Position numbers and translations under genes: made by a program. Positions 36,315 to 44,463 of a stretch of DNA of 64,000 nucleotides are shown in pieces; within the stretch, counting starts at the first letter, position 1, and each line of letters starts with the position of its first letter. The DNA comes from Clostridia bacterium (GTDB lineage Bacteria; Bacillota; TC1; UBA5767), in NCBI GenBank assembly GCA_030625965.1, contig DAOUPV010000005.1:21125-85124 (forward strand). The letters are read 5' to 3'. A model generated the notes under the pieces. That model searched no databases. It saw nothing but the letters and a program-made list of their open reading frames with translations, and was not told the DNA's origin.

Positions 36315-36344
36315 ATTCTATAGGAAATAGCCTTCTTTTGTCAA
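36315..36344 (-). promoter_or_regulatory. Promoter of the hisS T-box leader
   Basis: TTGACA (36339-36344), 18 bases and TAGAAT (36315-36320) on the minus strand predict transcription start near 36308, about 220 bases before hisS. Confidence 0.8.
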
Positions 36345-36354
36345 CCAACTTTCC

Positions 36355-37461
36355 TTAGAAGGGCAAACCGCAGTCCCCCATCTTGTAATCTTCAATCAGG
36401 CCTTTCATTTCCTTTTGCAGCTCTTCACCGATGGGGACTCCACCCTCTTTTCTCTTCAGGTAGGCCAGATGTTCCTTCTCCCCGGCAGTGTAGATCCGTT
36501 CTGCGCCGGGAGCCACGGTAGAGTTCCTAAGTTCCTTGACGATGGATCCTGAAATCTTCTTGAATTCTTCCTTGCCGATGAAATGGTCCGTGTCGATGGC
36601 GATGAAGAAATGTCCCAGCGGATAGGGAATCCTGTTTCCATCTTTGTCGAAGCCAGTAAGCATTTTCATGAAGGCGCCACCGGCCAATGCCGCAGAGAGT
36701 ATTTCCACTACAGCTGCGTAGCCATAACCCTTGTAGCCGCCGGTATCTTCACCGCTGCCACCAAGTGCCAGCAATGCAGCCTCTCCACCAACCAAGGCTT
36801 CCAGTATCTGATGGCTATCCGTCATCTCACTGCCTTGTCGGTCGATCACCAAACCACCCGGCGTATCCATGTTGTTTCTGGCATAATACTCGATTTTTCC
36901 TCTCTGGGTTACAGAAGTGGCGCAATCCAGGAAGAACGGGAAATCCTCGTCCGTCGGAATGCCGAACGTGAGTGGATTGGTTCCCATCATGTTGTCCACC
37001 CCGAAAGTCGGTGCGATGGACGGTCTGGCATTGGTACCCGTAATACCGATCATATCCTGGTCAGTTGCCATGAGAGCGTAGTAACCAGCAATACCATAAT
37101 GGGTCGAGTTGCGCACTGCGCTCATACCAAGACCATAGGTCTTTGCTTTGTCTATGGCCGTCTGCATAGCCTTCTTTGCCACAACGTGTCCTAAACCGTT
37201 ATGTCCGTCGAACACGGCTGTCGTTGGGGATTCCTTTACCAGCTCAATGTTGGTTTCAGGATTCAGGATGCCTTGACGGATCCGGTCGATGTAGATGGGT
37301 TTCAAACGGTTGATTCCGTGAGAATCGATGCCCAATTTATCTGCTTGGATCAGCACGTCGGCGACAATTTCAGCATCTTTTTCTGAAACACCCGCGCAGA
37401 CTAGTGATTTTTCCATAAACTGTTCTAGCGTCTCAAAGTCAACATATTTCATATTACTCAT
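36355..37461 (-). CDS. Ldh2/malate dehydrogenase family NAD(P)-dependent oxidoreductase
   Basis: The 368 residues belong to the LDH2/MDH2 family (malate, L-lactate, ureidoglycolate and sulfolactate dehydrogenases), which differs in fold from classical lactate dehydrogenase. Family boxes are DSHGINRLKPIYIDRI near 41, the catalytic histidine in NSTHYGIAGYY near 117, and MMGTNPLTFGIP near 159. Substrate cannot be decided from sequence. Given a fumarase in the window, malate is attractive but unproven. AGGAGG stands five bases before ATG 37461, overlapping the upstream gene's stop by 8 bases. Confidence 0.88.
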   Translation of the reverse strand: MSNMKYVDFETLEQFMEKSLVCAGVSEKDAEIVADVLIQADKLGIDSHGINRLKPIYIDRIRQGILNPETNIELVKESPTTAVFDGHNGLGHVVAKKAMQTAIDKAKTYGLGMSAVRNSTHYGIAGYYALMATDQDMIGITGTNARPSIAPTFGVDNMMGTNPLTFGIPTDEDFPFFLDCATSVTQRGKIEYYARNNMDTPGGLVIDRQGSEMTDSHQILEALVGGEAALLALGGSGEDTGGYKGYGYAAVVEILSAALAGGAFMKMLTGFDKDGNRIPYPLGHFFIAIDTDHFIGKEEFKKISGSIVKELRNSTVAPGAERIYTAGEKEHLAYLKRKEGGVPIGEELQKEMKGLIEDYKMGDCGLPF

Positions 37462-38101
37462 CGTTACCTCCTAGGAGTTCCTGAAAAAACGGATTCACTT
37501 TCTTTTGCTCACCGATGGTCGTTTCAGTATAGCCATGGCCGGAATATATAATGGTTTCATCCGGTAAAGGCAATATCTTTTCTTTTAAAACACTCATCAG
37601 CTGCTCGCTATCCCCGCCCTTCAGATCGGTACGGCCAACGGAGCCATTGAACACCAAGTCCCCTACGAATATCGCCTTGCCCCGTATCAGAGAAATGCTT
37701 CCGGGTGTATGTCCCGGTGTATGTAGTACGATCAGTTCTTCTTCACCGAAACGGATTACATCACCTTCATCGATGTATCGGTCAGCCGGAGGACTATTCA
37801 ATGCGTAACCCAGATACTCACTTAAGTTGGTCTGATTGTCAGTCAGCGCCACAGCGTCCAGTTCGTGTATCAGGATTTCAGCTCCGTATTTTTCTTTGAA
37901 ATAGGCGTTGTTGTGCACATGATCCGCGTGGCCATGGGTATCGATGATATAAATTAGCTTCAGACCCTCTTCTTCTATGAAGACATCTGCTTCCTTCTGG
38001 GTGTAACCCGGGTCGATCATAACCGCCTCTTTGGTGGTATCGTCGCCCAAGATGTATGTGCAGGAGGCGATGCTTCCTGATGTAAATCGTTTGTATATCA
38101 T
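37454..38101 (-). CDS. Metallo-beta-lactamase fold hydrolase, glyoxalase II-like (YqgX type)
   Basis: The 215-residue single-domain MBL-fold protein has the metal motif in DTHGHADHVHNN near 55, a second ligand set in HTPGHTPGSISL near 130, and SGHGYTETTIG near 190. Such proteins hydrolyse thioesters such as hydroxyacylglutathione, or related substrates. Clostridia often lack glutathione, so another thiol ester is likely. ATG 38101 has GGAG six bases upstream and is preferred to one six bases earlier. Confidence 0.9.
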   Translation of the reverse strand: MIYKRFTSGSIASCTYILGDDTTKEAVMIDPGYTQKEADVFIEEEGLKLIYIIDTHGHADHVHNNAYFKEKYGAEILIHELDAVALTDNQTNLSEYLGYALNSPPADRYIDEGDVIRFGEEELIVLHTPGHTPGSISLIRGKAIFVGDLVFNGSVGRTDLKGGDSEQLMSVLKEKILPLPDETIIYSGHGYTETTIGEQKKVNPFFQELLGGNDE

Positions 38102-38113
38102 GGTCATCTCCGT

Positions 38114-38563
38114 CTAAAACTGTTTTTTTGTATCCAATAGGATTGTCACCGGGCCGTCATTGACCAGTGAAACTTGCATGTCACATCGGAATTTCCCGGT
38201 TTCTACCCTCAAGTCGAATGATTCCAAGTCCTCTTTTACTTGCTTGTATAGGCGGTCAGCCTCGTCCGGACCAGCGGCCTTGATAAAGCTGGGGCGATTG
38301 CCCTTTCTGGCATCGCCTAAGAGTGTGAACTGGGAGATCAAGAGAACCTGTCCCCCATCGTCCTGGATGGAACGATTCAACTTACCTTCTTCATCTGGAT
38401 AAATCCGAAGTTTGGCGAGCTTCTTGGCCATGAAAGATGCATCTTTGTCTGTATCATGCTCTTCCACACCCAACAGAACGACCATGCCTTTATCAATGCT
38501 GCCGACAGTCTGCCCGTCAACCGTAATGCTGCTACTTTTTGCTCTTTGTACTACCGCTCTCAC
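38114..38563 (-). CDS. dtd: D-aminoacyl-tRNA deacylase
   Basis: Dtd removes D-amino acids wrongly attached to tRNA. The 149 residues start at GTG 38563 (RAVVQRAKSSSITVDG), eight codons inside a longer frame. GGAGGA lies just before it and family length fits. Active-site segments are SQFTLLGDARKGNRPSF near 78 and NDGPVTILLDT near the C-terminus. The start overlaps the end of relA by 32 bases, the usual rel-dtd arrangement. Confidence 0.96.
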   Translation of the reverse strand: MRAVVQRAKSSSITVDGQTVGSIDKGMVVLLGVEEHDTDKDASFMAKKLAKLRIYPDEEGKLNRSIQDDGGQVLLISQFTLLGDARKGNRPSFIKAAGPDEADRLYKQVKEDLESFDLRVETGKFRCDMQVSLVNDGPVTILLDTKKQF

Positions 38564-40775
38564 GTTTCTTTCCTCCAGACCGGGCATGTCCGCCTCCCGG
38601 AGTTACCCGTTTCACGTTGATGATGTCGTTGATCGTATGCAAGCGTTGTATGATGAATTCCAGGTGTCCTAGGTCGTTGATCAGGACTTTTATATCGATC
38701 TGTGCCATCGAATCCTTGCTAACTCTTGCATTGAAGGAGTTGATCGTCGTTTTGGTCTCATTCAAAACCTTCATCACATCCAACGCCAACTGGTCGCGGT
38801 TGATGCCGATGATTTCCAGCTTTACCTGATATATGCTGTCCTGTTCGTGGTCCCAGGCCACCTCGATGATCCGCTCAGGCTCTGTCTTATTAAGGTGTTG
38901 GAAATTCGCGCAATCCATCCTGTGCACAGACACACCTGCACCCCGGCTTATATATCCGCCGATTGCATCGTCTGGTATAGGATTGCAGCATCTGGATATA
39001 CGTACGATGGTGTCGTCGATACCTTTGACGCGAATACCGTTCGAAGCCTTTCCGAAATCGGTCCAAGGCTTGATATGGTTCTCGTAGTAAGAGAATGTTT
39101 CCTTGGTCTCCCGCTTGGCCATATCCTTGAGACGATTAACCGCTTGGGTTGCTGTGAGTCCGTTGTCGCCTATGGCGGCATACATGTCCTCGATAGCGTT
39201 CATGGAGTAGACCTTGATCAGCTGGTCCAGATAATCATCCCCAATATATTTGATGTCCAGATGTTCCTTATTCACTTCTTTGATCAGCAAATCCCTACCC
39301 AGCTCAATCTTCTGGTCCCGGTTTTGCTTCTTGAAATAGTTTCTGATCTTATTCTTAGCCTGGGTAGTGGCCACAATCTTGAGCCAATCCATGCTTGGTT
39401 TGCCGGTCTTCGAAGTTTTCACCTCGACAATATCGCCGGTTTTTAGTTTATGGTCGAATTGTACCATCTTGCCGTTGACCTTGGCGCCAATGGTGCGGTT
39501 GCCGACCGCGGTATGGATCATATAGGCGAAATCGATTGGAGTCGAATCCTGTTTCAGCTCCATCACATCACCTTTCGGTGTGAATACATATACCCGGTCA
39601 GAGAAGATATCGGTCTTCAATGTGTCAATAAAGTCTTTAGCGGTTCCGGTATCCTTTTGTAGGTCCATGATGGTATTCCTGAACCAGGAAAACTGTTTAT
39701 TCAGATCTTCAGAACCCTTTTGTTTGCCTTCTTTATACTCCCAATGAGCAGCCACGCCGAATTCTGAAGTTCTATGCATGGCCCAGGTCCTGATCTGTAC
39801 TTCGAACGGTTCACCGCCCGGTCCAATCACCGTGGTATGCAGCGATTGGTACATGTTAGGCTTGGGCATGGCGATATAATCCTTGAAACGTCCGGGAATT
39901 GGTTTCCAGAGGGTATGGATTATGCCCAGGACAGCATAGCAGTCCTTTACAGTATCCAATACAATACGGATGGCGATCAGATCGTAGATCTCACTGAGTT
40001 CCTTATTTTGGTTGGCCATTTTGTTGTAGATACTGTAGAAGTGCTTGGGACGTCCCTGGATATCAACCGATATATTAAGATCCTCGATCTCCTTCTTCAG
40101 GATATCCATTACGCTGTTGATATATTCTTCACGTTCCTTACGCTTCATAGAAATGGTCTGGACCAGCTGACGGTAGCTTTCCGGCTCCAGATGCTTCAGC
40201 GCCAGATCTTCCAGCTCCCATTTGATCTTGAACACACCGAGACGGTGTGCCAGTGGAGCATATATTTCCAAAGTCTCCTGGGCTGTTCGCTTCTGCTTCT
40301 CGATAGACATATACTTGAGGGTTCGCATGTTGTGCAGACGGTCAGACAGTTTGATCATGATGACCCGGATGTCCTTAGCCATGGCTAAAAGCATCTTACG
40401 TAGATTCTCTACCTGATGTTCTTCCCTGTCCATGTACTGGATCATGGATAACTTTGTTACACTGTCGACCAGAAGCGCGACTTCTTCTCCAAATTCCTTT
40501 TCCACTTCCTCTAGCGATATGACGGTGTCTTCAACCACATCATGCATCAGACCTGATACGATAGAAGCAGTATCCATCTGGAAACTTGAAAGAATGAACG
40601 CCACGTTCAGAGGGTGAGAGATATATTCCTCTCCGGATTTGCGGACTTGTCCCTTGTGAGCCTCATAGGCGGTCTTGTACGCTTTGCGAATAATCGCCTC
40701 ATCCACGTCCGGATTGTAGGTTTTTACACGTTCTATTAATTTATCGATACTCAGATTTTCTTCAACATTTGGCAT
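38532..40775 (-). CDS. relA: Bifunctional (p)ppGpp synthetase/hydrolase Rel
   Basis: This long RSH enzyme makes and degrades the alarmones ppGpp and pppGpp in the stringent response. The product of 747 residues has an HD hydrolase domain (about 40-190, HPLNVAFIL and LMHDVVEDT), a synthetase domain (about 230-345), a TGS domain (about 385-450, VYVFTPKGDV), a conserved-cysteine/zinc-finger region (about 600) and a C-terminal ACT domain. Both catalytic centres look intact. A basic tail (GGKKRESGSTKSKK) follows. ATG 40775 is preferred to an in-frame TTG four codons upstream. Confidence 0.96.
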   Translation of the reverse strand: MPNVEENLSIDKLIERVKTYNPDVDEAIIRKAYKTAYEAHKGQVRKSGEEYISHPLNVAFILSSFQMDTASIVSGLMHDVVEDTVISLEEVEKEFGEEVALLVDSVTKLSMIQYMDREEHQVENLRKMLLAMAKDIRVIMIKLSDRLHNMRTLKYMSIEKQKRTAQETLEIYAPLAHRLGVFKIKWELEDLALKHLEPESYRQLVQTISMKRKEREEYINSVMDILKKEIEDLNISVDIQGRPKHFYSIYNKMANQNKELSEIYDLIAIRIVLDTVKDCYAVLGIIHTLWKPIPGRFKDYIAMPKPNMYQSLHTTVIGPGGEPFEVQIRTWAMHRTSEFGVAAHWEYKEGKQKGSEDLNKQFSWFRNTIMDLQKDTGTAKDFIDTLKTDIFSDRVYVFTPKGDVMELKQDSTPIDFAYMIHTAVGNRTIGAKVNGKMVQFDHKLKTGDIVEVKTSKTGKPSMDWLKIVATTQAKNKIRNYFKKQNRDQKIELGRDLLIKEVNKEHLDIKYIGDDYLDQLIKVYSMNAIEDMYAAIGDNGLTATQAVNRLKDMAKRETKETFSYYENHIKPWTDFGKASNGIRVKGIDDTIVRISRCCNPIPDDAIGGYISRGAGVSVHRMDCANFQHLNKTEPERIIEVAWDHEQDSIYQVKLEIIGINRDQLALDVMKVLNETKTTINSFNARVSKDSMAQIDIKVLINDLGHLEFIIQRLHTINDIINVKRVTPGGGHARSGGKKRESGSTKSKK

Positions 40776-40837
40776 GATAGTAACCAACCTTCGATTGTCA
40801 TTTTTAGTTCTTGATATGTGATAAATAATTCATAATG

Positions 40838-40862
40838 AAAAAAAGCCTGATTGCTCAGGCTT
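40838..40862 (-). terminator. Terminator of the asp23-fakA transcript
   Basis: The stem AAGCCTGA/TCAGGCTT with a TTGC loop (40843-40862) is followed on the minus strand by six or more T. It separates fakA from relA. The remaining 60 bases before relA hold no clear promoter. Confidence 0.88.
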
Positions 40863-40870
40863 CAAAGTTT

Positions 40871-42472
40871 CTACTCAATCGAGATCAGATAGTAATACAA
40901 GGGTTGGCCCCCGTAATAGAGTTCGATCTCAGCCTCTTCATATGTTTCCTCCAGCAGTTTCACCAATTGGTTGGCTTCTTCCTGGTTGACGTCCTCACCG
41001 TAATAAAGAGTAATGATTTCCTGGTCTTCAACCACCTTCTCGATCAGGTCAATGGTTGTCTCCTGGATGCTCTCTCCGGTAATCTCGATCTTTCCTTCCG
41101 CCAGGCCTAGAATCTCGCCTTCTTTGATCGTGTGTCCGTCAAACTCGGTATCACGCACTGCATACGTAACCTCTGCGGAAACTACTTCCTTAAGCGCATC
41201 CTTCATTGAAGTTTCATTCTCATCGAAGGAGGCTGCCGGATTAAATGCGATCAATGTCGCCATACCTTGGGCGAACGAGCGGCTGGGAATGACCCGGATA
41301 TCAACATCCTGCAAAAGATGGACCGACTGTTCCGCCGCCATGATGATATTCTTGTTATTGGGAAGAACAAAAACAGTTTTGGCATGAACTTCCTTGATGC
41401 CGGCCACAATATCCTCGGTAGAGGGATTCATGGTCTGCCCGCCGGCAACGATGTGGTCAACGCCCATGCTTTTGGCAATCTCTTTCAGACCATCGCCTGC
41501 TGCTACGCACAGAAAACCATATTCCTTGATGTTTTCCGGTTTCTTACGTTGATTCTCAAACTGTTCCCTCATATTCTCAATCTTTATGTCATGCAAGGAT
41601 CCCAGACTCACCGCATATTCTAGAATCTTTCCTGGTTCATCGGAATGCATGTGGATCTTGGCTACACCCTCCTGCACTACAACAACCATCGAATCTCCTT
41701 CGATCTTGCTTAGCTCATGGATGATGATTTCCCTCTGAAGATTAATACCTTTTATGAACAGTTCCGTGCAATAGGGATAAACAATGTCTTCCTCCCTTAG
41801 CTCGTTGTGGTCCTTAATATCTACGACTTCAGCCGCGTCATATGTAGTTTCAATCTCCACGCCCCGCAGGTAAGCCTCTGCGCCCTGCATCAGCACCATG
41901 AGTCCCATACCGCCGGCGTCTACTACATTAGCCTGTTTCAGAGCTGGGAGCATGTCCGGTGTCTTATCCAAGACCTTGTACCCTTCACTGATCATATAGC
42001 TGAACATCTCGTCCATATCATCGAACTTGTCTTTTGCGGTTTCAGCGGCATCACTCAAAGCCCGCATTACGGTCAGGATGGTTCCTTCCACCGGTTTGAT
42101 GACCGCCTTGTAGGCGATCTCGACCGCATGTTTTGTGGCTTCCGCCAATATCTCTTTATCTATAACTGAAGCTTCCCCGACCACTGCGGAAAATCCGCGG
42201 AAAATCTGGGACAGGATCACTCCTGAATTACCCCTGGCACCCATTAAGGCTCCCATGGATAAAGCCTTGGCAAAATCCTTGTAATTCAGTTCCTTAAGGT
42301 TTTCCAATTCTTTTACAGCCGCCATGACCGTTAAACTCATATTGGTACCCGTATCTCCATCAGGAACTGGAAATACGTTGAGATTGTTGATCATTTCCTT
42401 GTTGGCTGCTAGATTGTTTGCACCAGCAATGAACATCGCTTTTAATTGAGATGCATCAAAGTAGTCTCTCAT
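40871..42472 (-). CDS. fakA: Fatty acid kinase catalytic subunit FakA (DAK2/YloV family)
   Basis: The 533 residues have an N-terminal DhaL-type ATP-binding domain (about 8-205, with NVFPVPDGDTGTNM at 30-43 and GARGNSGVILSQ near 105) and a C-terminal DAK1-related domain of the YloV family. FakA phosphorylates fatty acids bound to FakB/DegV proteins for incorporation into lipids. No FakB gene is in the window. ATG 42472 has AGGGGGTG nine bases upstream. asp23 precedes it with 15 bases between, the usual yloU-yloV pair. Confidence 0.93.
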   Translation of the reverse strand: MRDYFDASQLKAMFIAGANNLAANKEMINNLNVFPVPDGDTGTNMSLTVMAAVKELENLKELNYKDFAKALSMGALMGARGNSGVILSQIFRGFSAVVGEASVIDKEILAEATKHAVEIAYKAVIKPVEGTILTVMRALSDAAETAKDKFDDMDEMFSYMISEGYKVLDKTPDMLPALKQANVVDAGGMGLMVLMQGAEAYLRGVEIETTYDAAEVVDIKDHNELREEDIVYPYCTELFIKGINLQREIIIHELSKIEGDSMVVVVQEGVAKIHMHSDEPGKILEYAVSLGSLHDIKIENMREQFENQRKKPENIKEYGFLCVAAGDGLKEIAKSMGVDHIVAGGQTMNPSTEDIVAGIKEVHAKTVFVLPNNKNIIMAAEQSVHLLQDVDIRVIPSRSFAQGMATLIAFNPAASFDENETSMKDALKEVVSAEVTYAVRDTEFDGHTIKEGEILGLAEGKIEITGESIQETTIDLIEKVVEDQEIITLYYGEDVNQEEANQLVKLLEETYEEAEIELYYGGQPLYYYLISIE

Positions 42473-42487
42473 AACTGCAAGCACCCC

Positions 42488-42844
42488 CTAGTCGATTGTT
42501 CGTACCCCTTGTACGATTACGTTAATCTTTTCAATACTCACGCCAGTCAGTTTTTCAACCTTGTAGCGTACGTTTTCAATAATATTTTGAGCAACGACAC
42601 TGATTTTCGTACCGTAGCTTACCAAAATATACAGGTCTATAGATATCTTATCGTCCTTTGTTTTAACAACAATCCCCTTGTTGGGAGACTCGGAACCGAT
42701 AAGCTGAAAGAGACTGTCCTGCAAAGTCTGTGTGGCCATTCCAACAATACCATAACACTCTACAGTTGCTGCACCGGCAATATCGGCGATAACTTCTTTT
42801 GATATAGTTATTGTACCGTTATTTGAGATAATTTTATTAGGCAT
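42488..42844 (-). CDS. Asp23/Gls24 family envelope stress protein (YloU)
   Basis: The 118-residue Asp23 domain protein starts at ATG 42844 (MPNKIISNNGTITISKEVIA), behind AAAGGAG. It contains ATVECYGIVGMA and YGTKISVVAQNIIENVRY, typical of YloU. Asp23-family proteins are membrane-peripheral and linked to envelope stress in staphylococci. YloU is encoded before FakA in most Firmicutes. The longer frame upstream has no ribosome binding site. Confidence 0.92.
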   Translation of the reverse strand: MPNKIISNNGTITISKEVIADIAGAATVECYGIVGMATQTLQDSLFQLIGSESPNKGIVVKTKDDKISIDLYILVSYGTKISVVAQNIIENVRYKVEKLTGVSIEKINVIVQGVRTID

Positions 42845-42865
42845 ATGACACTCCTTTCTCAAAGG

Positions 42866-42894
42866 ATTATAACACGAATATATGTAAATCTCAA
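42866..42894 (-). promoter_or_regulatory. Promoter of asp23-fakA
   Basis: TTGAGA (42889-42894), 17 bases and TATAAT (42866-42871) on the minus strand lie 22 bases before the asp23 start, back-to-back with the rpmB promoter. Confidence 0.85.
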
Positions 42895-42916
42895 ACCAAT
42901 AATGGCCAATTGGGGG

Positions 42917-42945
42917 TTGCATAAAGACTAGTGGCCTGCTATAAT
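42917..42945 (+). promoter_or_regulatory. Promoter of rpmB
   Basis: TTGCAT (42917-42922), 17 bases and consensus TATAAT (42940-42945) lie about 50 bases before the rpmB ATG. Confidence 0.88.
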
Positions 42946-42994
42946 CTAGGGGTATGCAAAGAAGGAAATCTTTAGGCTAAAGGAGGTGCGTAGA

Positions 42995-43183
42995 ATGGCT
43001 AAATGTGATGTATGTGGAAAAGGAACTGTTGCTGGTGTAACAGCGTCCCACTCTAATATAAAAAACAAGAGGGTATTTAGAGCGAACATTCAAAAAGTTC
43101 GTGTCAGCGCGGATGGTACAACTAAGAAACTTAGTGTTTGCACCCGTTGCCTTCGCTCAGGAAAAGTTACACGAGCAGTATAA
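42995..43183 (+). CDS. rpmB: 50S ribosomal protein L28
   Basis: L28 is a small 50S protein. The 62 residues start at ATG 42995 (AKCDVCGKGTVAGVTASHS), behind AAAGGAGGTG. Two CxxC-like pairs (CDVC, and CTRC near the C-terminus) indicate the zinc-binding form. It is transcribed alone on the + strand, divergent from asp23-fakA, the standard Firmicute layout. Confidence 0.97.
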   Translation: MAKCDVCGKGTVAGVTASHSNIKNKRVFRANIQKVRVSADGTTKKLSVCTRCLRSGKVTRAV

Positions 43184-43189
43184 TGCAAA

Positions 43190-43217
43190 AAGAAGACTTC
43201 TTCGGAAGTCTTTTTTT
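43190..43217 (+). terminator. Terminator of rpmB
   Basis: The stem AAGACTTC/GAAGTCTT with a TTCG loop (43193-43212) is followed by seven T, 9 bases after the stop. Confidence 0.93.
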
Positions 43218-43612
43218 ATGACCTTGTTTCCACGTCCTGTTCACCCATCAAGTTTTGAAGATTGATTCTGGACATGATGAGAGAATCCCTGTATATTCCG
43301 TTTCTCATGTACCTCTCATATCGTAGCAGGCCTTCTCTTTCGAAATCCAGCTTCTGATATAGGCTGATCGCCCGTTCGTTCGTTGAATACACTTCCAGAC
43401 TTATCCTCATCAGCCCAGGTTAGCAGCACTTTCATCATTGCTGCCCTTATGCCATAACCCCAGAACTCCATAGTTACCGCTATTCCGAATTGCCCCCTGT
43501 TTCGATATCTATTGCAATTGCCATTGCTGAATCCCAGAGTGCCTACAATCACCTCATAAATCTTGCTCCCAAAATCAATCTGTGCTTCCGCTCCAGGGTG
43601 TTGCAGGTCGAG
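43216..43612 (-). pseudogene. Broken GNAT acetyltransferase
   Basis: Two pieces in different frames encode parts of one GNAT N-acetyltransferase. The upstream piece (about 43410-43612) gives IVGTLGF, RYRNRGQFGIAVTMEFWGYG, the acetyl-CoA-binding half. The downstream piece (43216-43410) gives MRISLEVYSTNERAISLYQK, the C-terminal half. The join near 43405-43420 has a frameshift, and about five residues are missing between them. The N-terminal part of the enzyme is gone and replaced in frame by transposase sequence. It is non-functional as it stands. Confidence 0.82.
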
Positions 43613-44110
43613 ATAGGCCTTCTCCTTGCCCTGAAATTTATACTTCCAGTTGTAGAGGTCATGGCGGTTAACATCGAATCTCTCAGCAACCTTCTGTGCA
43701 CTGTCTTCTCTCAGGCATAGTGTCGCTACGGCCTCCATCTTCTGTTCCTGAGAGAATTGTACATGATTTAACCGGATTTTTCGCTCTTTTGGCATCAATT
43801 CGTTCCGCCATTTTCGAAATGTCTCTCTGGTTGGATAGCCCATAGCTCGTATGGTTCTGGAGATACTTTTACCGTGCTTCAGATAATAATCCACGGCATC
43901 CTTTTTTTGGTTTTCCGTATACTTGGACATACGTTCGCTAGGCTGACGAATAATTCCAGTTCGCTGTTCTTCCAAGTATTGTTCATACCATATGGTCAAA
44001 GTACGTCTATGGGGATAACCTAGTTCATGGAAGACATCTGAATAAGAAAAATCGTACTTGAGGAACAATTCCACTGCTTTTAGTCGTTTCTTTGTTGAGT
44101 ACATGGACAA
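43613..44110 (-). pseudogene. Remnant of an IS3-type orfA (HTH transposase subunit)
   Basis: About 166 residues contain three successive helix-turn-helix units, each ending in a tryptophan-containing helix: TLTIWYEQYLEE near 38, TRETFRKWRNELM near 94 and NRHDLYNWKYKF near 148. This is the layout of IS3-family OrfA DNA-binding proteins. OrfB, with the DDE catalytic domain, is absent. The frame runs straight into the acetyltransferase fragment, so an insertion followed by deletion is likely. Bases 44111-44155 just upstream may be the element's left end. Confidence 0.72.
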
Positions 44111-44335
44111 CCTCCTGATTTGTCAAATATGTCCAGGATTCTGTCCGCACCCCCTTACTGTATTTCTAGTTTGCCATAAACAATTTATAAGTATTTACTG
44201 TGTAGTCCAATATATTAGACTATTATCGAAAATATAGAAACACCCCACTGCTGGTTTGATCGCCAATGGTGGGGTGTAATTATTATCATTTTATACAAAG
44301 CTAAAATCTCGAGGCTTTTTCATCTGCGCTGTTAA
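44111..44335. other. Intergenic stretch with one large hairpin, no gene
   Basis: This AT-rich gap follows the orfA remnant. It holds a 9-bp stem ACACCCCAC/GTGGGGTGT (44240-44248, 44269-44277) with a partly paired 20-base interior, followed by a weak T-rich tail. No reading frame of interest is seen. Confidence 0.6.
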
Positions 44336-44380
44336 AAAACGGAAGCTGTCTCAATTTTCATTTGAGACAACTTCCGTTTT
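44336..44380 (-). terminator. Terminator of the triple-RidA gene
   Basis: This long hairpin has AAAACGGAAG/CTTCCGTTTT outer arms and TGTCTCAA/TTGAGACA inner arms, offset by one mismatched base each side. A T run follows on both strands. It probably ends the 44464-45735 transcript. Confidence 0.82.
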
Positions 44381-44463
44381 ATGATTAGGATATGCGATTT
44401 CGCATTCACCGTCGGCATTAACAAGTAACTTTGATAGTTCCTGTATTTACAAACAAATGCCTG

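Noticed and set aside
39774..40388. Long + strand open frame opposite relA
   Set aside because: It mirrors codon bias of relA on the opposite strand and resembles no protein.
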